Part shown: piece by piece, positions 44,424 to 51,970 of the stretch | Layout: every line of letters starts with the position of its first letter | Numbering within the stretch: position 1 is the first letter of the stretch | Source: Micromonospora sp. WMMD812 | GTDB lineage: Bacteria; Actinomycetota; Actinomycetes; Mycobacteriales; Micromonosporaceae | DNA: 64,000 bases | Assembly (NCBI RefSeq): GCF_027497215.1 | Contig: NZ_CP114904.1 | Span: forward strand, 992,001 to 1,056,000 | Direction of reading: 5' to 3' | Notes under the pieces: model-generated | The model's database searches: none | What the model was told of the DNA's origin: nothing | What the model saw: the letters and a program-made list of their open reading frames with translations, nothing else | Made by a program: the position numbers and the translations under genes

Positions 44424-44773
44424 GCCGGGCCAGCCGGGGCCCGGCCCTCGCGAAGGTGTGCGTGCGCCGTTCGGTCCCGTGCGTCTCTCCGCGTGGCAAC
44501 TATCGTCCTAGGACGCTCTACAGGCCGTGAGGCACGCCACACGGCACGGGCAAGCCCGCGCCGACGTCGGGGCCGGCTGGCCGCGGGAGGGGCCCGATAT
44601 AGTGGCAGCGCAACTCGCCCGGCCCGCGATCGACGATCGTGGGCCGACTTCAGACAAAGGTCCCGTTCGACGGGGCCGCAGGGGCGCCGGCGATGGCCGG
44701 CCCGACAGCGCGCACGCCCCTCCGCAACGTCCGTCAACGGCCGGGCGTCGGGCTGTGCCGCGGAGGAGGTTCG
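44424..44773. promoter_or_regulatory. Gap with palindrome and -10 upstream of the pgsA operon
   Basis: 350 bp with no supported gene. It holds a perfect 12-bp palindrome CGTCCTAGGACG (44504-44515) and a TATAGT -10 candidate (44598-44603). GGAGGAGG (44762-44769) is the ribosome-binding site of the next gene. Confidence 0.4.
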
Positions 44774-45391
44774 GTGTCGCGTCGGCCGGCTGGGGCAGAG
44801 CATCCGCAGGCCACCGGCGACCGGGTGCTCACCCTGCCCAACCTGATCAGCTTCCTGCGCCTGCTCGGCGTACCGCTCTTCCTCTATCTCCTCCTGGTCG
44901 CCCACGCGGATGTCGCCGCGGTGGTGGTGCTCGCCGTGGGCGGGACCACCGACTGGGTCGACGGGTGGATCGCCCGCCGACTGGGCCAGGTGAGCCGCCT
45001 GGGTGAGCTGCTCGACCCGCTCGCCGACCGGCTGTACATCCTCGCCACGCTGGTCGCGTTCACCGTGCGGGACGTGGTGCCGTGGGAGTTCACCGCGGCG
45101 CTGCTGGCCCGGGAGCTGCTGCTGCTCGGGTCCCTGACGGTGCTGCGCCGCTACGGGTACGGCCCACCGCCGGTGCACTACGTGGGCAAGACGGCCACCT
45201 TCCTGCTGCTGGCCGCGTTCCCGACCCTGTTGCTGGCGGCCGCGGCGCCCGGGGCCGCGGCGGTGGCCGGCGCGATCGGGTGGGCGCTGGCGTGGTGGGG
45301 CCTGGTGCTCTACTGGGTCGCCGGCGGGATGTACGTGATCCAGGCGGTCCGCCTGGTGCGGACCGCGCGTGGCGCGGGAGCGGCGGCATGA
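44774..45391 (+). CDS. pgsA: CDP-alcohol phosphatidyltransferase family protein, PgsA2-like
   Basis: 205 aa membrane enzyme with about six hydrophobic segments. The family signature DGx2ARx8Gx3Dx3D is exact in DWVDGWIARRLGQVSRLGEL and LDPLADR. It would join a CDP-diacylglycerol to an alcohol; in M. tuberculosis the syntenic gene is pgsA2 (Rv1822), whose exact acceptor is debated. GTG 44774 has GGAGGAGG 4 nt upstream. It heads a seven- to nine-gene cluster and overlaps the next start (ATGA). Confidence 0.85.
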   Translation: MSRRPAGAEHPQATGDRVLTLPNLISFLRLLGVPLFLYLLLVAHADVAAVVVLAVGGTTDWVDGWIARRLGQVSRLGELLDPLADRLYILATLVAFTVRDVVPWEFTAALLARELLLLGSLTVLRRYGYGPPPVHYVGKTATFLLLAAFPTLLLAAAAPGAAAVAGAIGWALAWWGLVLYWVAGGMYVIQAVRLVRTARGAGAAA

Positions 45392-46320
45392 GCGACGAAC
45401 GTGACGAGCGGGAGCGCCCGGCGCGGGTGTTCACGCCGGACTTCCTCACCGAGCTCTTCCGGAACCCGCTGGATCCCGGGTACGCCGACGCGGCTGCCCG
45501 CCGCCGGGAGAGCCCGCCGCCGGCGTGGCGCGCCGGGTCGGCGCGAACGGTCACCGTCGTGGTGCTGGTGTTGCTCGGTTTCCTCCTCGCGGTCGCGTAC
45601 AAGCAGACGATGGAGGACGAGCCCGGTCGCAGTCAGGCCCGGTCCGGGCTGGTCGCCCAGATCAAGGAGCGGGAGGGCGAGACCGATCAGCTCTCCGCGC
45701 GCGCCGACCAGCTGCGGGAGGAGGTCGGCCGTCAGCGCGACGCCGCGCTGGGTGACTCCGCCGCGGCGCGGCTGCGGGACCTGGAGGCGGGCACCGGGTT
45801 GGGCCGGGTGCGGGGTGACGGGGTGGTGGTCCGGTTGGCGGACGCCCCCGATGACGCTGACGCGGTGACCGGGGCCGGCGCGGGTCCGCCCCGGGTGCTC
45901 TACAGCGATCTGCAGGGGGTGGCCAACGCCCTGTGGAGCGCGGGAGCGGAGGCGATCGCGATCAACGGGCAGCGGTTGACCGCGACGTCGACGATCCGGT
46001 CGGCGGGGGAGGCGATCCTGGTCGACTTCCGGCCGGTGACCGGGCCGTACGAGGTGGCGGCGATCGGGCCGGGCTCGATGAAGCGCCGGTTCGAGCAGAG
46101 TCGCAACGCGGCGCTGATGCGCGAGGTGGCCGAGAAGACGGGCCTGTCGTTCGGCGTGCGGGAGACCGACGACCTCACCCTGCCAGCCGCTCCCGAGCCG
46201 CAGCTACGCTACGCGGAGCCGCCGGTCAGCCCGAGCTCCTCGCCGTCGGGTGACCGGTCCGCCAGTCCCGGGTCGTCCGGCTCGAGGACGTCTCCCAGCC
46301 CCTCCGGAGGTGGTCGATGA
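45388..46320 (+). CDS. DUF881 family membrane-anchored protein
   Basis: 310 aa. One membrane helix (TVTVVVLVLLGFLLAVAY) at about 52-69 after a cytoplasmic leader, then a coiled coil (EREGETDQLSARADQLREEV) and the DUF881 domain with VRGDGVVVRLADAPD, LYSDLQGVANALWSAGAEAI and PVTGPYEVAAIGPGS. The C-terminal tail is Ser/Pro-rich. It is equivalent in position to Rv1823. Function unknown; the family recurs next to small basic protein genes. ATG overlaps the pgsA stop. Confidence 0.85.
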   Translation: MSDERDERERPARVFTPDFLTELFRNPLDPGYADAAARRRESPPPAWRAGSARTVTVVVLVLLGFLLAVAYKQTMEDEPGRSQARSGLVAQIKEREGETDQLSARADQLREEVGRQRDAALGDSAAARLRDLEAGTGLGRVRGDGVVVRLADAPDDADAVTGAGAGPPRVLYSDLQGVANALWSAGAEAIAINGQRLTATSTIRSAGEAILVDFRPVTGPYEVAAIGPGSMKRRFEQSRNAALMREVAEKTGLSFGVRETDDLTLPAAPEPQLRYAEPPVSPSSSPSGDRSASPGSSGSRTSPSPSGGGR

Positions 46321-46649
46321 TCGCGGTGCTGGCGTTGCTCGCCGGTGTGGTTCTCGGGGTGTGGCTCGATCCCACCGTGCCCGCGGCGTTGCAGCCCTAC
46401 CTGCCGATCGCCGTGGTGGCCGCATTGGACGCGGTGTTCGGTGGGGTGCGGGCGAAGCTCGACCGGATCTTCGACGACAAGCAGTTCGTGGTGTCGTTCA
46501 TCTCGAACGTGCTGGTGGCGGCTCTGATCGTGTACCTGGGTGACCAGTTGGGCGTGGGTGGTCAGCTGTCCACGGGCGTGGTGGTCGTGCTCGGGGTGCG
46601 GATCTTCGGAAACGTGGCGGCGATTCGCCGACACCTGTTCCGGGCGTAG
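46317..46649 (+). CDS. sbp: Small basic protein family (DUF1290)
   Basis: 110 aa, three hydrophobic helices with the short basic turn GGVRAKLDRIFDDKQFVVSFISN typical of DUF1290 and the ending GVRIFGNVAAIRRHLFRA. It corresponds to Rv1824. Its ATG overlaps the previous stop, and the two DUF881 genes flank it, an arrangement conserved across actinobacteria and firmicutes (near ftsZ in some). Function unknown; likely cell envelope or division. Confidence 0.88.
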   Translation: MIAVLALLAGVVLGVWLDPTVPAALQPYLPIAVVAALDAVFGGVRAKLDRIFDDKQFVVSFISNVLVAALIVYLGDQLGVGGQLSTGVVVVLGVRIFGNVAAIRRHLFRA

Positions 46650-46659
46650 GTTTGAGGCG

Positions 46660-47649
46660 ATGAGCGACGAGCAGACCGAGACCGGGACAGGGTGGCCGCA
46701 GCCGCCGGGTCCGGCGCGGCCGGCGGGCCCTGCGGGTGAGCCGGATCCACGGCCGGACGCGCCGGATCCGGACGAGTTGAGCCCGTTGGTGCCGGACGGG
46801 CCGGTGGACGAGCCGGATCGGGGTGAGCGTTCCGGGTCCGGGGTGGAGCCGGTCGAGGACGCGACGGTCGACCTGTCCCGGGCGTCCGGGGAGCCGGCGG
46901 CGGATTCGGAGCCGGCGGCGGGCGGGTCGGCGGCGGGTGGGCCGGTGGTGGCCCGGTCGCGGTTCTCGACGGCGGGCGTGATGATCGCCGCGTTGCTGGC
47001 GCTGCTGGGGTTCACGCTGGTGGTGCAGTTGAAGACGACGTCGGCGGATCCGACGTTGGGGGCGACGCGCCAGGAGGACCTGGTCCGCATCCTGTCGGAC
47101 CTGGACGCCCGGGAGAACCGGCTGCGGCAGGACATCGCCGCGTTGGAGGAGAGCCAGCGGCAGTTGCGCTCGGGTGAGCAGGGCCGGCAGGCGGCGCTGG
47201 ACGAGGCGACGCGGCGGGCGGACGAGTTGGGCATCCTGGCGGGGACGTTGCCGGCGACGGGGCCGGGGTTGACCGTGAAGTTCACGGCGGGCGCCAAGCC
47301 GATCTCGGCGAGCCGGGTGCTGGACGCGGTGCAGGAGTTGCGGGGCGCGGGCGCGGAGGCGATGCAGATCTCCGGTGGGGACCGGGCGACGGTGCGGATC
47401 ATCGCGTCGACGTTCTTCCTGGAGGAGAACGGGTCGCTGGTGGTGGACGGGCGGCGGTTGACCGGGCCGTACACGATCACGGTGATCGGTGATCCGGCGA
47501 CGATGCGTACGGCCTTGAACATTCCCGGTGGGGTGGTGGCATCGGTCCAGGGTGACGGCGGTAACGTGCTCCCTGAGGAGCGTGAGGTTGTTGAGGTTTC
47601 GGCACTGCACGCTCCGATCAAGCTGGAACACGCCCGTCCGGTCTCCTGA
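46660..47649 (+). CDS. DUF881 family membrane-anchored protein, second copy
   Basis: 329 aa. A 100-residue acidic Pro/Glu/Asp N-terminus (GEPDPRPDAPDPDELSPLVP) is cytoplasmic, followed by one helix (GVMIAALLALLGFTLVVQL), a coiled coil (DLDARENRLRQDIAALEESQ) and the DUF881 domain with ATGPGLTVKFTAGA-like segments, ELRGAGAEAMQISGG and TGPYTITVIGDPATM. Equivalent to Rv1825. ATG 46660 lies 10 nt after the sbp stop. Confidence 0.85.
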   Translation: MSDEQTETGTGWPQPPGPARPAGPAGEPDPRPDAPDPDELSPLVPDGPVDEPDRGERSGSGVEPVEDATVDLSRASGEPAADSEPAAGGSAAGGPVVARSRFSTAGVMIAALLALLGFTLVVQLKTTSADPTLGATRQEDLVRILSDLDARENRLRQDIAALEESQRQLRSGEQGRQAALDEATRRADELGILAGTLPATGPGLTVKFTAGAKPISASRVLDAVQELRGAGAEAMQISGGDRATVRIIASTFFLEENGSLVVDGRRLTGPYTITVIGDPATMRTALNIPGGVVASVQGDGGNVLPEEREVVEVSALHAPIKLEHARPVS

Positions 47650-47702
47650 CCGGCGCGGCCGCGCCGGGTGGCCCGGCGCACCGATGGATGAGGACGCGTC
47701 TG

Positions 47703-48083
47703 GTGATTCCTGAGGATCTGCGATACACCGCCGAGCACGAGTGGGTGGCGGGTGACGGCACGGGCACGATCCGGGTCGGCATCACGCACTTCGCGCAGGA
47801 CGCGCTGGGTGACATCGTGTACGTCCAGCTGCCCGACCCTGGTGTGGTGGTGGCGGCCGGTGAGTCGTTGGGTGAGATCGAGTCGACGAAGAGCGTGTCG
47901 GAGATCTACGCCCCGGTCAGTGGCACGGTGGCCGCGCGCAACGAGGCGCTCGGTGACACGCCCGAGGTGATCAACACTGATCCGTACGGTGCGGGTTGGC
48001 TGGTGGAGATCACTCCGGGTGATCCGACGGCGGTGGACGGGCTGCTGACGGCGGGTGCGTACCGCGAGCTCACCGAGAGCTGA
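47703..48083 (+). CDS. gcvH: Glycine cleavage system H protein
   Basis: 126 aa lipoyl carrier shuttling the aminomethyl group between GcvP, GcvT and GcvL. The core is YTAEHEWVAGDGTGTIRVGI, VYVQLPDPGVVVAAGESLGE, IESTKSVSEIYAPVSGTVAA with the lipoylated Lys in ESTKSVSE, and DPYGAGWLVEI. GTG at 47703 with GAGGA 8 nt upstream matches the usual VIPEDLRYT beginning; ATG 47688 is also in frame. Same position as Rv1826. gcvP is 8 kb downstream in this window; gcvT is not seen. Confidence 0.95.
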   Translation: MIPEDLRYTAEHEWVAGDGTGTIRVGITHFAQDALGDIVYVQLPDPGVVVAAGESLGEIESTKSVSEIYAPVSGTVAARNEALGDTPEVINTDPYGAGWLVEITPGDPTAVDGLLTAGAYRELTES

Positions 48084-48302
48084 GTGTGCTTGATCCGGAG
48101 CGCCCGCCGAGTCCGCGCGTCCGGTTGCCCTGCATTTCGGCGCTGGCTAGGCTCGCCCAGTCGACCGAGAACCCAATAGTTTGAGCGTTGCGGAAATTGC
48201 CTTCCCTGGCACGGGGAGCCAGCCGCCGGGTGTGCGACTGCCCGGCGGCCAGACCCGCCATTACCCGACGACGCCGACCGAACAGATCCGTGAGGTGGTC
48301 CC

Positions 48303-48755
48303 ATGACGCGCCCAGACGACGAGTTCCCCCCACTCGACGTCACTTCGACGCTCAATCTCGGTTCGCTCGACGAAGTGCTGGAGGGGCCGGACACCGATGT
48401 GGTGCCGAGCCGGATGTCCGGCTCGTTGCCGCCGGGCATGGCGCTGCTGGTGGTTCGTCGGGGTCCGAATGCGGGTGCCCGGTTCCTGTTGGACCACGAT
48501 GTGACGACCAGTGGGCGGCACCCCGACAGTGACATTTTCCTGGACGACGTGACGGTGTCGCGGCGGCACGCGGAGTTCCACCGGGACGGTGGCACGTTCA
48601 CCGTGCGGGACGTGGGAAGTCTGAACGGCACGTACGTGAATCGGGAGCGGGTCGAGGCGGCCACGTTGAGCAATGGTGACGAGGTGCAGATCGGCAAGTT
48701 CCGGGTGGTGTTCATCGCCGGTCCGCGCCCGGAGGAGGAGGCCGGCCGCGGGTGA
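48303..48755 (+). CDS. garA: FHA-domain regulator, GarA/OdhI-like
   Basis: 150 aa. Residues 1-40 are a flexible leader with LDVTSTLNLGSLDEV, the place where serine/threonine kinases PknB/PknG phosphorylate GarA. The rest is the FHA domain: LLVVRRGPNAGARFLLDHDV, TSGRHPDSDIFLDDVTVSRR, HAEFHRDGG, DVGSLNGTYVNRE and NGDEVQIGKFRVVF. In mycobacteria the protein inhibits alpha-ketoglutarate metabolism enzymes depending on phosphorylation (known). The ETTS motif of mycobacteria is DVTST here. ATG 48303, -10 TAGGCT at about 48150. Confidence 0.92.
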   Translation: MTRPDDEFPPLDVTSTLNLGSLDEVLEGPDTDVVPSRMSGSLPPGMALLVVRRGPNAGARFLLDHDVTTSGRHPDSDIFLDDVTVSRRHAEFHRDGGTFTVRDVGSLNGTYVNRERVEAATLSNGDEVQIGKFRVVFIAGPRPEEEAGRG

Positions 48756-49504
48756 ACGAGCCTGCGGCCTCCACGCCACCGGGGGCGGCCCGGTCCCAGC
48801 CGCTGATGAGTATCGGTGAGGTGCTGGGGCAGTTGCGGGTGGACTTCCCGGACGTCACGATCTCGAAGTTGCGGTTCCTTGAGGCCGAGGGGCTGGTCGA
48901 GCCGCAGCGGACGGCGGCGGGTTACCGGAAGTACAGCTGGGACGATGTGGCGCGGCTGCGGTTCGTGCTGGCCGCGCAGCGGGATCAGTATCTGCCGTTG
49001 CGGGTGATCCGGGAGCAGTTGGCCGAGTGGGACGCGACCGGTTCGGCGCCGGGCCGGTCGCGTCCGGCGTTGGTGGCGGTGGGTCCGGGCGGTGAGGTGC
49101 CGGGCCGGGAGGATGAGTCGGCCGAGTCGCCGGAGGTGCGGCTCGGCCGTGCGGATCTGGTGTCCCGCAGCGGTATCGACGAGTCGACGCTGGGGGAGTT
49201 GGAGCGGCTCGGTGTGGTGGTGCCGGATCCGCCGGGTTGGTACGACGGGGATGCGTTGATCATCGCGCGGGCGGTGGCGGGTCTGGCGGCGTACGGGTTG
49301 GAGCCGCGTCATCTGCGCGGTTACCGGACGGCGGCGGACCGGGAGGTCGGCTTGTTCGCGCAGTTGGTGGCGCCGTTGGCGCGGCAGAGCGATCCGGCGG
49401 CACGGGCGCGGGCGGCGGAGACGGCGCGGGAGTTGGTGGCGTTGTCGCAGCAGTTGCACGCGGCGTTGGTGCGGGTGGGTTTGCGGTCGACGTTGGGCCG
49501 GTGA
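48752..49504 (+). CDS. ftsR: MerR-family regulator, FtsR (Rv1828) type
   Basis: 250 aa. The N-terminal MerR winged helix reads MSIGEVLGQLRVDFPDVTIS, KLRFLEAEGLVEPQRTAAGY, RKYSWDDVARLRFVLAAQRD. The C-terminal domain of Rv1828 type (LPLRVIREQLAEWD, then STLGELERLGVVVPD, LIIARAVAGLAAYGLEPRHLRGYRTAADREVG) binds an unknown partner. Corynebacterium FtsR activates ftsZ (known). GTG start overlaps the garA stop, so kinase-signalling protein and regulator are co-translated, exactly as in mycobacteria. Confidence 0.9.
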   Translation: MNEPAASTPPGAARSQPLMSIGEVLGQLRVDFPDVTISKLRFLEAEGLVEPQRTAAGYRKYSWDDVARLRFVLAAQRDQYLPLRVIREQLAEWDATGSAPGRSRPALVAVGPGGEVPGREDESAESPEVRLGRADLVSRSGIDESTLGELERLGVVVPDPPGWYDGDALIIARAVAGLAAYGLEPRHLRGYRTAADREVGLFAQLVAPLARQSDPAARARAAETARELVALSQQLHAALVRVGLRSTLGR

Positions 49505-49575
49505 GCGTGCGGGCGGGTTCCCGTGGCGGTCGTGCGGAAAGATCTGGTCCGGAAAGCGTGTCGTAGGCTTGCCGG

Positions 49576-49585
49576 GGTAACCCCT
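49576..49585 (+). promoter_or_regulatory. Shared motif GGTAACCCCT, first site
   Basis: GGTAACCCCT, inside the 11-bp palindrome GGGGTAACCCC (49574-49584), 110 bp upstream of the DUF151 gene. The identical decamer occurs at 50285-50294 before the second MerR gene. Confidence 0.4.
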
Positions 49586-49695
49586 TTCTGGCGCGGGCGT
49601 GGTGCGGGTAGCGCGTGGGACGGCCGTGTCGCGGTCCGTGTACCGTGCAGGGAAGGGCGCGGTGCGGCGTAGGTGACAACGACACGGAGGCGGCG

Positions 49696-50160
49696 GTGCG
49701 CGAGCTGAGCGTGGTCGGGGTTCGGGTGGAGCTGCCCAGTAACCAGCCGATCGTCCTGCTCAGGGAGGTCGAGGGGGACCGCTATCTGCCGATCTGGATC
49801 GGTGCGGTGGAGGCGACGGCGATCGCTTACGAGCAGCAGGGGGTCAAGCCGGCCCGGCCGTTGACGCATGATCTGTTGCGGGACGTGCTGGCGGCGCTGG
49901 AGGCACCGTTGCGGGCGGTGGAGATCACCGAGCTGAAGGAGAACGTCTTCTACGCCGACCTGTTGATCGGTGACGGGGTGCGGGTGTCGGCGCGGCCGAG
50001 CGATTCCATCGCGTTGGCGTTGCGGGTGGGGGCACCCATTCGTTGTGCCGAGCAGGTCCTCAGCGAGGCGGGGATCGTGATCCCGGACGAGCAGGAGGAC
50101 GAGGTGGAGAAGTTCCGCGAGTTCCTGGAGCAGGTGCGTCCGGAGGATTTCGCGGGCTGA
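49696..50160 (+). CDS. Bifunctional nuclease family protein (DUF151)
   Basis: 154 aa. ELSVVGVRVELPSNQPIVLL and REVEGDRYLPIWIGAVEATA are the typical opening, with LTHDLLRDVLAALEAPLRAV, ENVFYADLLIGDGVRVSARP and SDSIALALRVGAPI completing the domain. The Thermotoga member cleaves DNA and RNA in vitro; the mycobacterial homologue Rv1829 is the one in this order. GTG at 49696 has GGAGG 5 nt upstream. It stands between two MerR genes. Confidence 0.88.
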   Translation: MRELSVVGVRVELPSNQPIVLLREVEGDRYLPIWIGAVEATAIAYEQQGVKPARPLTHDLLRDVLAALEAPLRAVEITELKENVFYADLLIGDGVRVSARPSDSIALALRVGAPIRCAEQVLSEAGIVIPDEQEDEVEKFREFLEQVRPEDFAG

Positions 50161-50284
50161 GCGGGCGGCCCGGCCGGTTGGCGGGCCGGTTGTTGATCTT
50201 TCCGGCGGTGTCACCGTGGGTGACGCCGGCTGTGAGTGGTGATCTTCCGCGTGGCTGCGCGGCGTGTCGCGACCGTTCCTCCGT

Positions 50285-50294
50285 GGTAACCCCT
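50285..50294 (+). promoter_or_regulatory. Shared motif GGTAACCCCT, second site
   Basis: Same decamer as at 49576, about 83 bp before the ATG of the MerR gene; a TATAGGGT follows 9 bp later and could be its -10. Confidence 0.4.
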
Positions 50295-50376
50295 GAAGGT
50301 CGCTATAGGGTTGCCGTGTCGAGGGGTGCGCGTCCCGGAAACGACGCGTCACCGCACTGGCGGGGAGGTTGTCCGG

Positions 50377-50964
50377 ATGCACGAGCCGCGGAATTCCGAT
50401 CCGGGTACGGAACTGGACGAGCCGGGTGTGGCGGCCCCAGGGTGGGCCACGGACAGTGACGGTTCGGTGGGCTACCGGGGCGTGACGGCGTGTCACGCGG
50501 TGGGTATCAGCTATCGCCAGTTGGACTACTGGGCGCGGACGGCGCTGGTGGTGCCGAGTGTGCGGGACGCCTCGGGTTCGGGCACTCAGCGGTTGTACTC
50601 GTTCCGCGACCTGGTGGTGTTGAAGGTCGTGAAGCGGTTGTTGGACGCCGGGGTGTCGTTGCAGAACATCCGCAAGGCGATCGACGCGTTGCGGTCGCGT
50701 GGGGTGGAGGACCTGGCGGGCATCACGCTGATCTCGGACGGGACGACGGTGTACGAGTGCCGTTCCCCGGAGGAGGTGGTCGACCTGTTGCAGGGCGGCC
50801 AGGGGGTGTTCGGCATCGCGATCGGTGGCGCGTTCAAGGAGATCCAGGGTTCGCTGTCGCATCTTCCGGCGGAGCCGGCGGCGGGTGGCGCGGAGCCGGA
50901 GGCGGCGCCGGATCCGGCGGGCGACGAGTTGGCGGCTCGGCGGGCGCGTCGCCGCGCCGGCTGA
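50377..50964 (+). CDS. MerR-family regulator, Rv1830-like
   Basis: 195 aa. The helix-turn-helix is GYRGVTACHAVGISYRQLDY, WARTALVVPSVRDASGSGTQ, RLYSFRDLVVLKVVKRLLDA, GVSLQNIRKAIDALRSRG. The C-terminal region (EVVDLLQGGQGVFGIAIGGA, FKEIQGSLSHLP) is the effector part. Same place as Rv1830, which in mycobacteria influences cell growth/division genes; the target here is not known. ATG 50377 follows GGGGAGG. Confidence 0.9.
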   Translation: MHEPRNSDPGTELDEPGVAAPGWATDSDGSVGYRGVTACHAVGISYRQLDYWARTALVVPSVRDASGSGTQRLYSFRDLVVLKVVKRLLDAGVSLQNIRKAIDALRSRGVEDLAGITLISDGTTVYECRSPEEVVDLLQGGQGVFGIAIGGAFKEIQGSLSHLPAEPAAGGAEPEAAPDPAGDELAARRARRRAG

Positions 50965-51568
50965 GGCCCTGCGGTCCTCGGCGGGCCACCTCCGCCGGCG
51001 ATCCCGAGCGGGGTCGGGCTGAGCGGCTGATCAGGGCCGTGGGTCAGTCACTGACGTCGGGCCGCTCCCGTGACGGCGCGACGCGCCGAAGAGTCTTTCT
51101 GTCGATGTGGTGACGCTGCGTGCCGGTTGCCGCCGATTGGGCGATGTCCGGCTGGTTCGGGGCGGGCGTGGTGTGCGGCGTGGCTTCACCGGTGGCGGTG
51201 GTGGTCGTGGCCGGGCTGGCGGCGGCACGCATCGTCGGTGGTCAACGGCGTGGCGGTGGGTTCCCGGCCGGCGGGATTCGCCGGGCTGGGATCGTGTCCA
51301 TGGTGGAGCGGTTCGTGAGGCCACTGTCCACGTGGGATCACGGGGTGTGTCCGCGCCGCGCCGATGAGTGCCGACGATGGTGACGTTGTGTGTTCGGCTG
51401 CTGTCAGGAATCCGATTGGGGGGCCGTGACCGGCGGTCGCCGGCACGCTATGGTCCGACACGGCCCGTTTGGTGCCGATGCCGCCGGGACGACGACGTCG
51501 TGTGCCGAGTGGGACCGATGCCCCTCCGCGCCGACCCCGCGCGACCCTCCACCCTGGAAGGAACAACC
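50965..51568. other. Gene-free 604-bp region
   Basis: No supported gene. Several GC-rich frames are open on both strands but none has a ribosome-binding site and codon bias. The last 40 bp contain GGAAGGAAC, the ribosome-binding site of the globin gene. Confidence 0.5.
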
Positions 51569-51967
51569 GTGACGGTTACGGAAGAGACCACTCCCGTCTC
51601 GCACTACGAGCGCATCGGTGGTGCCAGTTCGGTGAAGGCGGCCGTCGAGCTGTTCTACGACAAGGTGCTCGCCGACCCGGAACTCGCCGGCTACTTCACC
51701 GACGTGGACATGGCGGGTCAGCGTCGGCATCTGGCGCTGATGCTGACCGTGGTGCTCGGCGGTCCGAACGAGTACACCGGCCGTGGGCTGGCCGAGGCGC
51801 ACCAGCCGCTCAACATTCCTGTCGCGCACTACGCGAAGGTGGGCGCGCACCTGACGGTGACGCTGACCGAGCTGGGGGTGCCGGCCGACATCCTGGCGGA
51901 CGTGCGGACCGTCCTCGGGCAGGTGCAGGACCAGGTGGTGGCCACCGGGAACCGTCCGGGCGTCTGA
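51569..51967 (+). CDS. glbN: Group I truncated hemoglobin
   Basis: 132 aa. SHYERIGGASSVKAAVELFY, DKVLADPELAGYFTDVDMAG, QRRHLALMLTVVLGGPNEYT, GRGLAEAHQPLNIPVAHYAK: the trHb fold with the proximal His in LAEAHQPL and the distal B10 Tyr in ELFYDKVL. In M. tuberculosis this type protects respiration by NO dioxygenation (known). GTG start with GGAAGGA 9 nt upstream. Three bases separate its stop from the flavohemoprotein gene, so they are one operon. Confidence 0.92.
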   Translation: MTVTEETTPVSHYERIGGASSVKAAVELFYDKVLADPELAGYFTDVDMAGQRRHLALMLTVVLGGPNEYTGRGLAEAHQPLNIPVAHYAKVGAHLTVTLTELGVPADILADVRTVLGQVQDQVVATGNRPGV

Positions 51968-51970
51968 GCA

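Noticed and set aside
51120..51383. An 87-codon open frame between MerR and the globin gene
   Set aside because: No ribosome-binding site, mixed codon bias and overlapping open frames on both strands; insufficient support.
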